From: Saccharofermentans sp. | GTDB taxonomy: Bacteria > Bacillota > Clostridia > Saccharofermentanales > Saccharofermentanaceae | Direction: 5' to 3' | Assembly (NCBI GenBank): GCA_024692235.1 | Contig: JAILMW010000033.1 | Location: forward strand, 62,001-126,000 | DNA length: 64,000 bases | Part shown: in pieces, positions 28,829 to 35,527 of the stretch | Layout: each line of letters opens with the position of its first letter | Numbering within the stretch: position 1 is the stretch's first letter | Position numbers and translations under genes: made by a program | The notes under the pieces: generated by a model | Seen by the model: the letters and a program-made list of their open reading frames with translations, nothing else | What the model was told of the DNA's origin: nothing | The model's database searches: none

Positions 28829-28860
28829 CCCCGGCTGCCCCATCGGCCGGGGTGATTTTT
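28829..28860 (+). terminator. Rho-independent terminator ending the nrdR-coaD region
   Basis: 7-bp GC stem CCCCGGC / GCCGGGG with a 10-base loop and TTTTT at 28856-28860. Confidence 0.85.
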
Positions 28861-28866
28861 ATGCAT

Positions 28867-28899
28867 AAAAACTGTCCCTCCCAGGGAAAGGAGGGACAG
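28867..28899 (-). terminator. Minus-strand terminator with no gene directly upstream
   Basis: Perfect 10-bp stem (CTGTCCCTCC / GGAGGGACAG), 8-base loop, followed on the minus strand by TTTTT. The next minus-strand gene ends at 29328 and already has its own terminator, so this one either serves an unrecognised transcript or is a relic. Confidence 0.75.
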
Positions 28900-29257
28900 A
28901 AAGGAAAGGCCAGTCCATGTCTGTGTGTGTGTTAGTTGATTGATCTGTTAGATGAGTTTGAGTTTGTATGTATGATCAACGAGCCTCACAATATTGATGA
29001 GATATCATGGGACTCCATAGACTGGTTAGGTAGATTGGTCTATATAAAAATCGCTCCCTTGTTAAAAAACTAACTATCGTTAACTTATTACATTTGAGCT
29101 TGTTTGTCATTGATATATTCTCTTGAATATTATCGGAAAATCCACTGATCACACCCGGTTTCTCTTATTTACAGCGGACAGAACCGGCGTTAACGTACGT
29201 TATTAAGGGGTGAAAGCACATTGCAAAAGATCAATAAATAGTTTGGTGCCCCTACAT
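28900..29257. other. 358-base non-coding stretch between two minus-strand terminators
   Basis: No credible ORF on either strand (longest about 20 codons). It is AT-rich, with a GT-rich stretch at 28920-28970. It contains the palindrome TAACGTACGTTA (29191-29202), which recurs in variant form upstream of other genes in this locus. A short minus-strand RNA ending at 28867 is possible; a degraded gene is equally possible. Confidence 0.4.
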
Positions 29258-29296
29258 AAAAAAGTCTGCCCCGGCAGATATGTTGCCGAGACAGAC
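29258..29296 (-). terminator. Terminator of the wall-anchored repeat protein gene
   Basis: Stem GTCTG-N3-CGGCA / TGCCG-N3-CAGAC with a symmetrical internal loop; six Ts follow on the minus strand. Confidence 0.85.
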
Positions 29297-29327
29297 CGGA
29301 TCTCCTATAAGAAGTCTAAGGTTAGTA

Positions 29328-31484
29328 TCAATTGTTAGAGCTTAAGTTCTTCTTAGTGCGAGTGATCATTATTATAGCTGCACCTGCTACAAGCAACATA
29401 CCTGTGAGGAAAGTACCGTTATTAGCTTCTCCTGTTGAAGGTGTAGAGCTTGCTGCGGGAGTAGGTGTTGGTGTAGCAGTATTATCCTGTGCTACAGGAG
29501 AAGACGGTTCTGCGGGAGCTGCTACGGTATTTACGTCTGAGCGGTCAGCAGCAGTGGTTTCAGCCGAAGAATTAGCTACAGAAGCAGCGGAAGTCTCTCT
29601 TGTCTCTCCCAATACTTCCGCGGATGTTGCAGTAGTTGTAGCCTCGGCAGCTGCAGTTGTAGTTACGGGTGTTGTTGTTGTATTCTCTGATGCATTTGCA
29701 GTTTCTGCGGGAACTGTAGTTACTTCATTGCCATAAGATACATTCGTCGTGAAATGTGTTACTTCGGATATACCGTCAACATATACGAATACAAGATTGT
29801 GCTCACCGGAGGAAAGTGTTGTAAGGAGCTCCTCAGAAAGTACACAGTATGTAGAACCTTCGTAAGTAGTGTAGGAGGAAGGATCTACTTCAACACCGTC
29901 GATAAGGATACCTCTGAAAGAATCGATGGCACCCTCGCATCTGAATGTAAGACCTTCAGATGCATCGCTGCTGTCTTCGTTCCATACGCTGTCCTTACCG
30001 TCAAGGAAAGTATATGTAGGAAGATTTATCGGTTCGAAGATACCGTTGACGTCGTCGATATCTCCGGAGATGTCGATCTGAGCAACAGCTGCAGCAATGG
30101 CAGTATTGAAACTGCTGACATTATCCTCGTAGGACATATTTGTTATGTAAGTAAAGTCACGAAGTTCGTTTGCCACGTTCTGGTATGCGATCCAGGCTTC
30201 GTCTGTAACGAAAGTATCGGGCGTCGCACTTCCGAGGATCTCTGTCTTGTATGTCTCGAAGTTGTAGATATTCTGCTGCATACCTATATCGCTGTAGATA
30301 CGATCAACTTCATCGTCAAATGCAGAGAGATTAGCTTCCAGTGGAAGGCTCGTATTGTAAGGATATTCCATGAGTGCGTTGCCGATACTGCTAAGATAGT
30401 TGTCAACTGCCGGAATGTTCAGTGATCTTGCATGTTCGTCGATAAGTGAGATACAGTCGTGCTTATAGGAATCAAAGTAATCCATATCTTGGATAAGATA
30501 GATCTCACCCCATACCTCAGAGACAAAGTTGTCGAAAGCAGTAGCATTCATATCATATGACACGGAAGTCTCATAAGTGTAGCTCATGAAGTCAACGGTC
30601 TGAAGGTAGGAAGTGAGCCTTGCAGATGTCCTTCCTTGAGCATACTCGTCAATCGCATTGATAGCATCCTGCCTGTGAGCTTCGAATCTGTCGATATCTT
30701 CTCCGATACCGATATTTGCCCAGACATCCGATACGTAGCTGTCGAGAGCTGCGACATTGTTGTAGTAAGACATTGAAGTCTCGTAAGGGAATCCCATGAT
30801 GTCTACATTCTGAAGGTAAGCAGATGCTTCTTGAGAAGGATTGGCGGCAAGATAAGAGTTGATATCGGAGATGATATCTTGCTTGTATGCATCGAATCTG
30901 TCCATATCATCGATAAGGTAGATCTCCTCCCATACCTCAGAGACAAAGCCGTCGAAAGCCATAGCATTCGAATCGTATGACATGGAAGGTTCATAAGTGT
31001 AGCTCATGAAGTCAACGGTCTGAAGATAAGAAGTAAGCCTTGCGGAAGTTCTTCCCTGAGCGTACTCGTCGATCGCACTGACTGCATCCTGTCTGTGAGC
31101 ATCGAATCTGTCCATATCATCGATAAGGCTGATCTCATCCCAGATATGATCCATGTACGTGTCGAATGAGTTGATGTTGTCACGGTAGGTTACGGTAGTG
31201 TTGTACTGAATACCCATCGGATCGATCGTTCCCAGATAGCTCATAAGTCTTGCTGACTGATGGCTTGCGACGTAGGAGTCGATACCGGATATTGCTTCTT
31301 CCTTGTAAGCTTCGAAGTCTGCTATAGCCGCTTCGATGTCGCTTTGATCGATCAGTACTGATCCGGAATCATATGCCAATACATCCTTGTGATGGCAAGG
31401 ATCAAAGGCACCAAATGTGATGCTTGCGCTCAGCACAAAAACGAGCGCAGCAATGCCTGCGTTTTTGAATCTTTTCATATTCAA
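29328..31484 (-). CDS. Wall-anchored surface protein with six 70-residue helical repeats
   Basis: 718 residues with a signal peptide (1-38, MKRFKNAGIAALVFVLSAS). Six repeats of about 70 residues span 55-476: F-x-A-[HY]-[RK]-Q-D-x3-I near the start, SYLQTVDFM in the middle, and SMSY-x2-N-x3-F followed by V-W-x2-I at the end. Repeats 2 and 4 are nearly identical. After a beta-type region (about 480-585) comes a Thr/Ala/Ser-rich stalk (590-680), then a sorting-like signal TPSTGE, a hydrophobic segment and a TRTKK tail. It is probably displayed on the cell wall. No known ligand; I do not recognise the repeat. Confidence 0.8.
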   Translation of the reverse strand: MNMKRFKNAGIAALVFVLSASITFGAFDPCHHKDVLAYDSGSVLIDQSDIEAAIADFEAYKEEAISGIDSYVASHQSARLMSYLGTIDPMGIQYNTTVTYRDNINSFDTYMDHIWDEISLIDDMDRFDAHRQDAVSAIDEYAQGRTSARLTSYLQTVDFMSYTYEPSMSYDSNAMAFDGFVSEVWEEIYLIDDMDRFDAYKQDIISDINSYLAANPSQEASAYLQNVDIMGFPYETSMSYYNNVAALDSYVSDVWANIGIGEDIDRFEAHRQDAINAIDEYAQGRTSARLTSYLQTVDFMSYTYETSVSYDMNATAFDNFVSEVWGEIYLIQDMDYFDSYKHDCISLIDEHARSLNIPAVDNYLSSIGNALMEYPYNTSLPLEANLSAFDDEVDRIYSDIGMQQNIYNFETYKTEILGSATPDTFVTDEAWIAYQNVANELRDFTYITNMSYEDNVSSFNTAIAAAVAQIDISGDIDDVNGIFEPINLPTYTFLDGKDSVWNEDSSDASEGLTFRCEGAIDSFRGILIDGVEVDPSSYTTYEGSTYCVLSEELLTTLSSGEHNLVFVYVDGISEVTHFTTNVSYGNEVTTVPAETANASENTTTTPVTTTAAAEATTTATSAEVLGETRETSAASVANSSAETTAADRSDVNTVAAPAEPSSPVAQDNTATPTPTPAASSTPSTGEANNGTFLTGMLLVAGAAIIMITRTKKNLSSNN
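31055..31111. repeat. Repeat 2 segment, near-identical to repeat 4 (30635-30690)
   Basis: On DNA level the segments encoding EYAQGRTSARL and SYLQTVDFMSYTYE in repeats 2 and 4 of the surface protein differ at only a few bases, while repeats 3 and 5 between and after them have diverged. The unit is 210 bases. Confidence 0.7.
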
Positions 31485-31510
31485 TTGTCCCCCTTATTCC
31501 AATTAACTGA

Positions 31511-31528
31511 TGTTAACATACGTTAACA
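31511..31528. promoter_or_regulatory. 18-base inverted repeat upstream of the surface protein gene
   Basis: TGTTAAC-N4-GTTAACA, about 27 bases before the start codon. The core TAACATACGTTA is related to palindromes at 29191 and 33260. It is a candidate operator; no clear promoter hexamers could be assigned around it. Confidence 0.45.
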
Positions 31529-31579
31529 TCTCGTGTAAATACAAATCGTTAGGTATTTTTTGTTGCGTTACAGACACAG

Positions 31580-31611
31580 AAAAGCCGCCTTCCCGAAGCG
31601 GGAAGACGGCT
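31580..31611 (-). terminator. Terminator of the 192-residue exported protein gene
   Basis: 13-bp stem with one mismatch (AGCCGCCTTCCCG / CGGGAAGACGGCT), loop of three, then TTTT on the minus strand. Confidence 0.85.
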
Positions 31612-31642
31612 GTTATTCAGGTTAGGTAACGTATGCTGTGTG

Positions 31643-32221
31643 TCAGATGCCGTTGGTAACTACGATGTTCCTGTTCATTGATCTGACGATAGTATAGATC
31701 TTCTGGATATTCTCAGAGGAAGAAAGTGAGTAATCGTACTGAAGGTTAGCTACAGCCTGTCTTACACGTCTTACTTCTCTCTTAGCTGCATAAGTTCTCT
31801 GCTGGCGCTCGAGCCTGTTGAGAACAGTGATCATATAATCCTTCTCAGCATTGAATTCCTCAGTTACGTTTGCCTCCTCGATGAGGGGAAGGAAATAATC
31901 CATTACTTCATCGATGTTGGACTTATTCTCCTGCAGGGAGCGATCGCTCAGGTAAGGGATAGAATAGACTATCGATATAGCCTGGTTTACGAGCTGCGAA
32001 GCTCCGGGATTGCCGGCTCCTGCCTGCTGAAGGTTATAGACAGCATACTCCTGATAATCGTAGAACTGGTCCTGCTCGGAGATCTGGGATGCATCTATTC
32101 CGAAATCGGAATAGGGAACCTCTCCGCCATATGCCAGAACGTTAGCGGGAACAGCAAATGCTGCAAATGCGAGAGCTGCACTCATTGTTGCAGCTGCTGT
32201 CTTCAATGTAAATCTTTTCAT
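31643..32221 (-). CDS. Small exported helical protein, two repeats
   Basis: 192 residues from the ATG at 32221, which has AAGGAGG upstream; an ATG six codons earlier would place that site inside the gene. Signal peptide with Ala-rich core (cleavage near VLAYGG). Two helical units follow, roughly 40-100 and 108-175. They fit the 70-residue repeat pattern of the large surface protein: an aromatic start, a helix, LQYDYSLSSSEN, a helix ending in I. No wall or lipid anchor, so it is probably released or held non-covalently. Function unknown. Confidence 0.7.
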   Translation of the reverse strand: MKRFTLKTAAATMSAALAFAAFAVPANVLAYGGEVPYSDFGIDASQISEQDQFYDYQEYAVYNLQQAGAGNPGASQLVNQAISIVYSIPYLSDRSLQENKSNIDEVMDYFLPLIEEANVTEEFNAEKDYMITVLNRLERQQRTYAAKREVRRVRQAVANLQYDYSLSSSENIQKIYTIVRSMNRNIVVTNGI

Positions 32222-32344
32222 AAAATCCTCCTTGTTCATTCACGTTTGTCTAACCCTAACGGAAATATTATTATTACGCGAAACCGTTGTATATATAAAT
32301 CGTATCCTGATGGACCGATGTAATATTTGACATCTGTTTGGTAT

Positions 32345-32380
32345 AAAAATCCCCCTGAGATCGGTAAGATCTCAGAGGGG
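32345..32380 (-). terminator. Terminator of exported protein copy A
   Basis: Stem CCCC-C-TGAGATC / GATCTCA-GA-GGGG with a 5-base loop; AAAAA on the plus strand gives a T-run on the minus strand. Duplicated at 33352. Confidence 0.85.
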
Positions 32381-32424
32381 ATCTCGTAGAATGGTTAGTC
32401 TTATATCTTAAGTTTTTAGTGTGT

Positions 32425-33018
32425 TTAGTTGTTTGTATTGTTGTTGCTGATGATCTCTCTCTCTGCTTCCTCAGTGAGCTGATCTACCAAAGCAACTTGT
32501 TCTTCATAAGTACTACCGCAAGAACCCGGAAAATTAATGTTAATTCCGGATATTGTATGAAATACAGAATCAATAATGGCATCATCATCGGGACCGTCTG
32601 AGAGCGAGATAAGGTAAATTATCTTGGAATCCTTATAATCTTCAAACTTGTGTATTTGATCCCAGTAAATAATGTTTTTATAGACATTGTTTACATATCT
32701 GACGAGTTCGTTCAAATTTTGCTCATATGACTTCCTGATGTCGTATTGATGCTTGCGAATCTCCGCTGAATAGCGGTTTATATAATGCTGTCCGGCGGAA
32801 CTGGGATCGGTAATACAGTTCTCAAGAAATCTGATGCCTTCCTGCTTTTTGAGTTCGTACTGTTCCAACTCATAGCTGTAACTATATCCGTAAGTCTGTC
32901 CCGGATTATTAGAAGCTGCGAGTACAGGTGCAGCAGGTGCAGTGAAAGCTGCTACTGATGTCAGTGAGATAACAGCACTGATTGCTGAAGTGAAGATCTT
33001 TTTTGTGGTGTTTTTCAT
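32425..33018 (-). CDS. Exported helical protein, tandem copy A
   Basis: 197 residues with signal peptide (1-34; AAPVLAASNN cleavage region). The mature part begins with a Tyr-rich stretch (GQTYGYSYSYELEQYEL) and contains two units of the locus's helical repeat (about 49-116 and 120-190), with YDIRKSYEQNLNELVRYV and STYEEQVALVDQL matching the repeat's second helix. The last residues are Asn-rich. GGGGG lies five bases before the ATG. It is a paralogue of the next gene; the N-terminal 75 residues are nearly identical. Function unknown. Confidence 0.72.
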   Translation of the reverse strand: MKNTTKKIFTSAISAVISLTSVAAFTAPAAPVLAASNNPGQTYGYSYSYELEQYELKKQEGIRFLENCITDPSSAGQHYINRYSAEIRKHQYDIRKSYEQNLNELVRYVNNVYKNIIYWDQIHKFEDYKDSKIIYLISLSDGPDDDAIIDSVFHTISGININFPGSCGSTYEEQVALVDQLTEEAEREIISNNNTNN

Positions 33019-33050
33019 TTTTACCCCCGTTATAAGCTAACCACTACGAC

Positions 33051-33078
33051 CATAACAGGATCAGAAAGATCCGTTATG
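33051..33078 (-). promoter_or_regulatory. Leader hairpin of copy A
   Basis: Stem CATAAC-A-GGATC / GATCC-GTTATG (11 pairs, one bulged A, 5-base loop), about 33 bases before the start codon. The equivalent hairpin in copy B keeps pairing despite sequence change. Confidence 0.5.
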
Positions 33079-33259
33079 AACAAAGATAGTATTGATGATC
33101 GGGATATAGTAATTCTAAAAAGAAAACCATAAAGAATAATCACAAACGCACGGATATGAGCGCAAGTGAGAATTGTCGTTCGTAACCTTTACAATGATCT
33201 ATATTCAATTATCTATCCCTGTTCATGATGATAACACCAACAGGTTTAAAGGTAAATCG

Positions 33260-33271
33260 TAACGCGCGTTA
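33260..33271. promoter_or_regulatory. Palindrome TAACGCGCGTTA
   Basis: Perfect 12-base palindrome in the 430-base gap between copies A and B, related to TAACGTACGTTA (29191) and TAACATACGTTA (31514). Possibly an operator for copy A, 240 bases upstream of its start. Confidence 0.3.
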
Positions 33272-33351
33272 TCTGCACGGTACGCAGAGGTTCCCGGTGC
33301 GGTAAATCGTATCCTGATGGACCGATGTGATATTTGACATCTGTTTGGTGC

Positions 33352-33387
33352 AAAAATCCCCCTGAGATTGGTTAGATCTCAGAGGGA
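33352..33387 (-). terminator. Terminator of exported protein copy B
   Basis: Same design as the copy A terminator (TGAGAT / ATCTCA core, T-run on the minus strand). Confidence 0.8.
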
Positions 33388-33448
33388 ATATCGTAGAAAA
33401 GTTAGTCTTATTTATTAGCTTTTAGTTTGTTGAGTTGTTTGTATGTTG

Positions 33449-34012
33449 TTATCCGTTGATTCCGGACTCTGCGATAGCGGTAAGCTGATCGATCTGGCTG
33501 TAAAGATCATCGACAGATGCACCGGGCGTATAGACAATGTAGGTGAATGCGTAAGCTACATATTCAATAAGTACATCGTCCTCAGGGCAGTTACTGAGAT
33601 TCCAGATATAATCTAATTTGGCTTTCTTATATGCGTTGAACTTGGCATTATTATCAGCTTCAATAACGTTCTTATAAACGTTATTTACATATCTGACGAG
33701 CTCGTAACAGTTCTGCTCATATGACTTACTGATGTCATACGGATGAACCTCGATCGCTCCTGAATAGGTCAATATAAGATACTGTGCTGCGCGACTGGGA
33801 TCGGTAACACAATTCTCAAGGAATCTGATACCTTCCTGCTTTTTGAGTTCGTACTGATCCAACTCATAGCTGTAACTATATCCGTAAGTCTGTCCCCGAT
33901 TATTAGAAGCTGCGAGTACAGGTGCAGCAGGTGCAGTGAAAGCTGCTACTGCTGTCAGAGAGATCACTGCGCTGATTGCTGAAGTGAAGATCTTTTTTGT
34001 GATGTTTTTCAT
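33449..34012 (-). CDS. Exported helical protein, tandem copy B
   Basis: 187 residues, paralogue of copy A. Signal peptide and Tyr-rich start are nearly identical; the first helical unit (about 49-116) carries YDISKSYEQNCYELVRYV; the second (about 120-182) has diverged and ends without the Asn-rich tail. No anchor motif. The promoter block at 34175-34203 points into this gene, leaving a leader of about 155 bases that includes a hairpin. Function unknown. Confidence 0.72.
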   Translation of the reverse strand: MKNITKKIFTSAISAVISLTAVAAFTAPAAPVLAASNNRGQTYGYSYSYELDQYELKKQEGIRFLENCVTDPSRAAQYLILTYSGAIEVHPYDISKSYEQNCYELVRYVNNVYKNVIEADNNAKFNAYKKAKLDYIWNLSNCPEDDVLIEYVAYAFTYIVYTPGASVDDLYSQIDQLTAIAESGING

Positions 34013-34047
34013 TTGTTTACCCCCATTATAAGACTAACCGATATGAA

Positions 34048-34076
34048 CATAACAGGGATCAGAGAAACCCGTTATG
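34048..34076 (-). promoter_or_regulatory. Leader hairpin of copy B
   Basis: CATAAC-A-GGG / CCC-GTTATG with a 10-base loop, 36 bases before the start codon; counterpart of the copy A hairpin. Confidence 0.45.
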
Positions 34077-34174
34077 ACCAGTTGTTTAGTGTAATGTTCG
34101 GGATACGGATGATATCCCGTGAAGAAAAATGATCAGTTCACGTTCCTTCGACTACTCATTGTTCAACAATAGTG

Positions 34175-34203
34175 AATATAGCACACTACTATACATTGTT
34201 CAA
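34175..34203 (-). promoter_or_regulatory. Promoter of copy B, near-identical to the padR promoter
   Basis: On the minus strand: -35 TTGAAC (34203-34198), 17-base spacer, -10 TATATT (34180-34175). From ACTATTGAAC to TTCACTATT the block matches the padR promoter (7395-7433) with only about three differences, including the TATAG-N7-CTATA inverted repeat. Confidence 0.7.
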
Positions 34204-34304
34204 TAGTACCTTTTATTCTATTCTATGAGGTAAAAACGTATCGAGACAATCGTAATAAAAAGTTATAAAATCATGATATATATCTATAAAAGGCGGGCAG
34301 GTCT

Positions 34305-35525
34305 ATGATACTCGGATTTGAGATCACTAACTTTGATGTATTCGACTATGACAGATGCGGCATGCTGATCGAGGATTCCGTCGCCATTGCAGGTGGAGAG
34401 AAGTCAAAGGATGAAGTTATCAGGCTTCGTAACCTCAATGCTCTTATCGGAAGGAATAATACCGGTAAGACAAGTTTCCTTATGGCACTCTCATTTGTAA
34501 AGAGATGCATAATGCACGACGTGGCTTCTGCGGCTACCATGGATCAGAGACCGGGCTTTTCCAATCTCCTCATAAGGAAGGATAAGCCTTCAACCTTCAA
34601 GCTCTTCTTCAGGATAAGGGGATGTCAGAAGGCGGAAAGCGTGTATATCCAGTATGAGATCACCATAGAACCTTCAAGGTTCGGAAGTCCTATCGTATGC
34701 TCGGAGAAGATAATCCGCTCCGTTAAGAACGGCGATAAGATCGACCTCGTGACGATCCTTGACTTAGATCACGGCAAGGGTAAGATCCGTGACAGCGAAG
34801 GCAATATAAAGGAAACTTCTATCGCCAATGAGCACACGACTGCATTAGGCGTATACGGCATCATCGGCGAGTACGGAGAGATAAGCTGCATCTACAGGGA
34901 GATAAGCAGATGGTTCTTCTGTCAGTTCTCTTCCGACGGTATCAACAGCTACTATACTGACGGTAATGCTCCGGGAGGACATAAGCACCTTTCCAGCACC
35001 GGCTCCAATATAAGTAATGTCCTCTCCTACATGAAGCAGACTGATGAGGAGAATTATATAAAGGTCATAGATGAGATCAAGTCCAAGATCCCTTCAATGA
35101 GAAAGAAGAAGAACCTTCCCAAGGAATTAGAGGAGAGTCCCGATAAGCTCTTCCTGTATCTCCTTCTCCTGAGAGATCCCAATCCTCACTCTACAATCTT
35201 TATAGAGACTCCCGATAAGGATCTCTACCACGATATGGTAGATGTACTTGCGGACGAGATGAGAGAGTTTACTTTGAGACATCCTTACTCACAGATAATA
35301 TTCTCTACTCATAACCCATACATAATTGAGAGCATGTCACCGCGCGAGATCTGGGTGTTCGAGAGAGACTTTGAAGCTGCTGAGATCGACGGAGACGGTG
35401 TCAGCATCAGGTGCGCGGGATCTGACCCTGTTGTCGAAGCTCTGTTCAGGGAAGGTGTCGGCATGGGCGCCATCTGGTACGGCGGACACCTCGATAATGA
35501 CAACGGTTTTGAGTACGAGGAGTAA
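34305..35525 (+). CDS. AAA-type (RecF/OLD-like) ATPase with divergent Walker B
   Basis: 406 residues. Walker A is GRNNTGKT (49-56), following an N-terminal strand pattern typical of SMC/RecF/OLD ATPases, and the H-motif FSTHNP is at 333-338. In the Walker B position the expected hydrophobics plus DEP is IFIETP, with E301 and T302 in place of D and E. No clear LSGGE-type signature is visible. The gene is followed two bases later by a TOPRIM-like DUF4276 gene. ATPase plus TOPRIM pairs occur in OLD, Gabija and PARIS anti-phage systems, so defence is a reasonable inference, not a demonstrated role. Confidence 0.75.
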   Translation: MILGFEITNFDVFDYDRCGMLIEDSVAIAGGEKSKDEVIRLRNLNALIGRNNTGKTSFLMALSFVKRCIMHDVASAATMDQRPGFSNLLIRKDKPSTFKLFFRIRGCQKAESVYIQYEITIEPSRFGSPIVCSEKIIRSVKNGDKIDLVTILDLDHGKGKIRDSEGNIKETSIANEHTTALGVYGIIGEYGEISCIYREISRWFFCQFSSDGINSYYTDGNAPGGHKHLSSTGSNISNVLSYMKQTDEENYIKVIDEIKSKIPSMRKKKNLPKELEESPDKLFLYLLLLRDPNPHSTIFIETPDKDLYHDMVDVLADEMREFTLRHPYSQIIFSTHNPYIIESMSPREIWVFERDFEAAEIDGDGVSIRCAGSDPVVEALFREGVGMGAIWYGGHLDNDNGFEYEE

Positions 35526-35527
35526 GT

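Larger units (their letters stand above)
32301..34076. repeat. Tandem duplication of about 1.0 kb
   Basis: Two direct units: about 32301-33078 and 33308-34076. Both contain, in the same order, a conserved 40-base stretch (starting CGTATCCTGATGGACCGATG), a terminator, a gene for an exported protein and the CATAAC/GTTATG hairpin. The offset is 1007 bases at the 3' side and 994 at the start codons. Gene 3' halves have diverged more than the 5' halves. Confidence 0.85.

Noticed and set aside
28866..28960. 19-codon minus-strand ORF (MDWPFLSV start) running through the orphan terminator
   Set aside because: No ribosome-binding site, and the coding part is formed by the terminator stem itself.
29754..30425. 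223-codon plus-strand frame inside the surface-protein gene
   Set aside because: The minus-strand protein has signal peptide, repeats and sorting tail; the plus frame has no domain and no ribosome-binding site.
29420..31480. CRISPR-like or minisatellite reading of the repeated DNA in the surface-protein gene
   Set aside because: The repeats are 210 bases, in frame and diverged, and encode protein modules; there are no short identical repeats with unique spacers.
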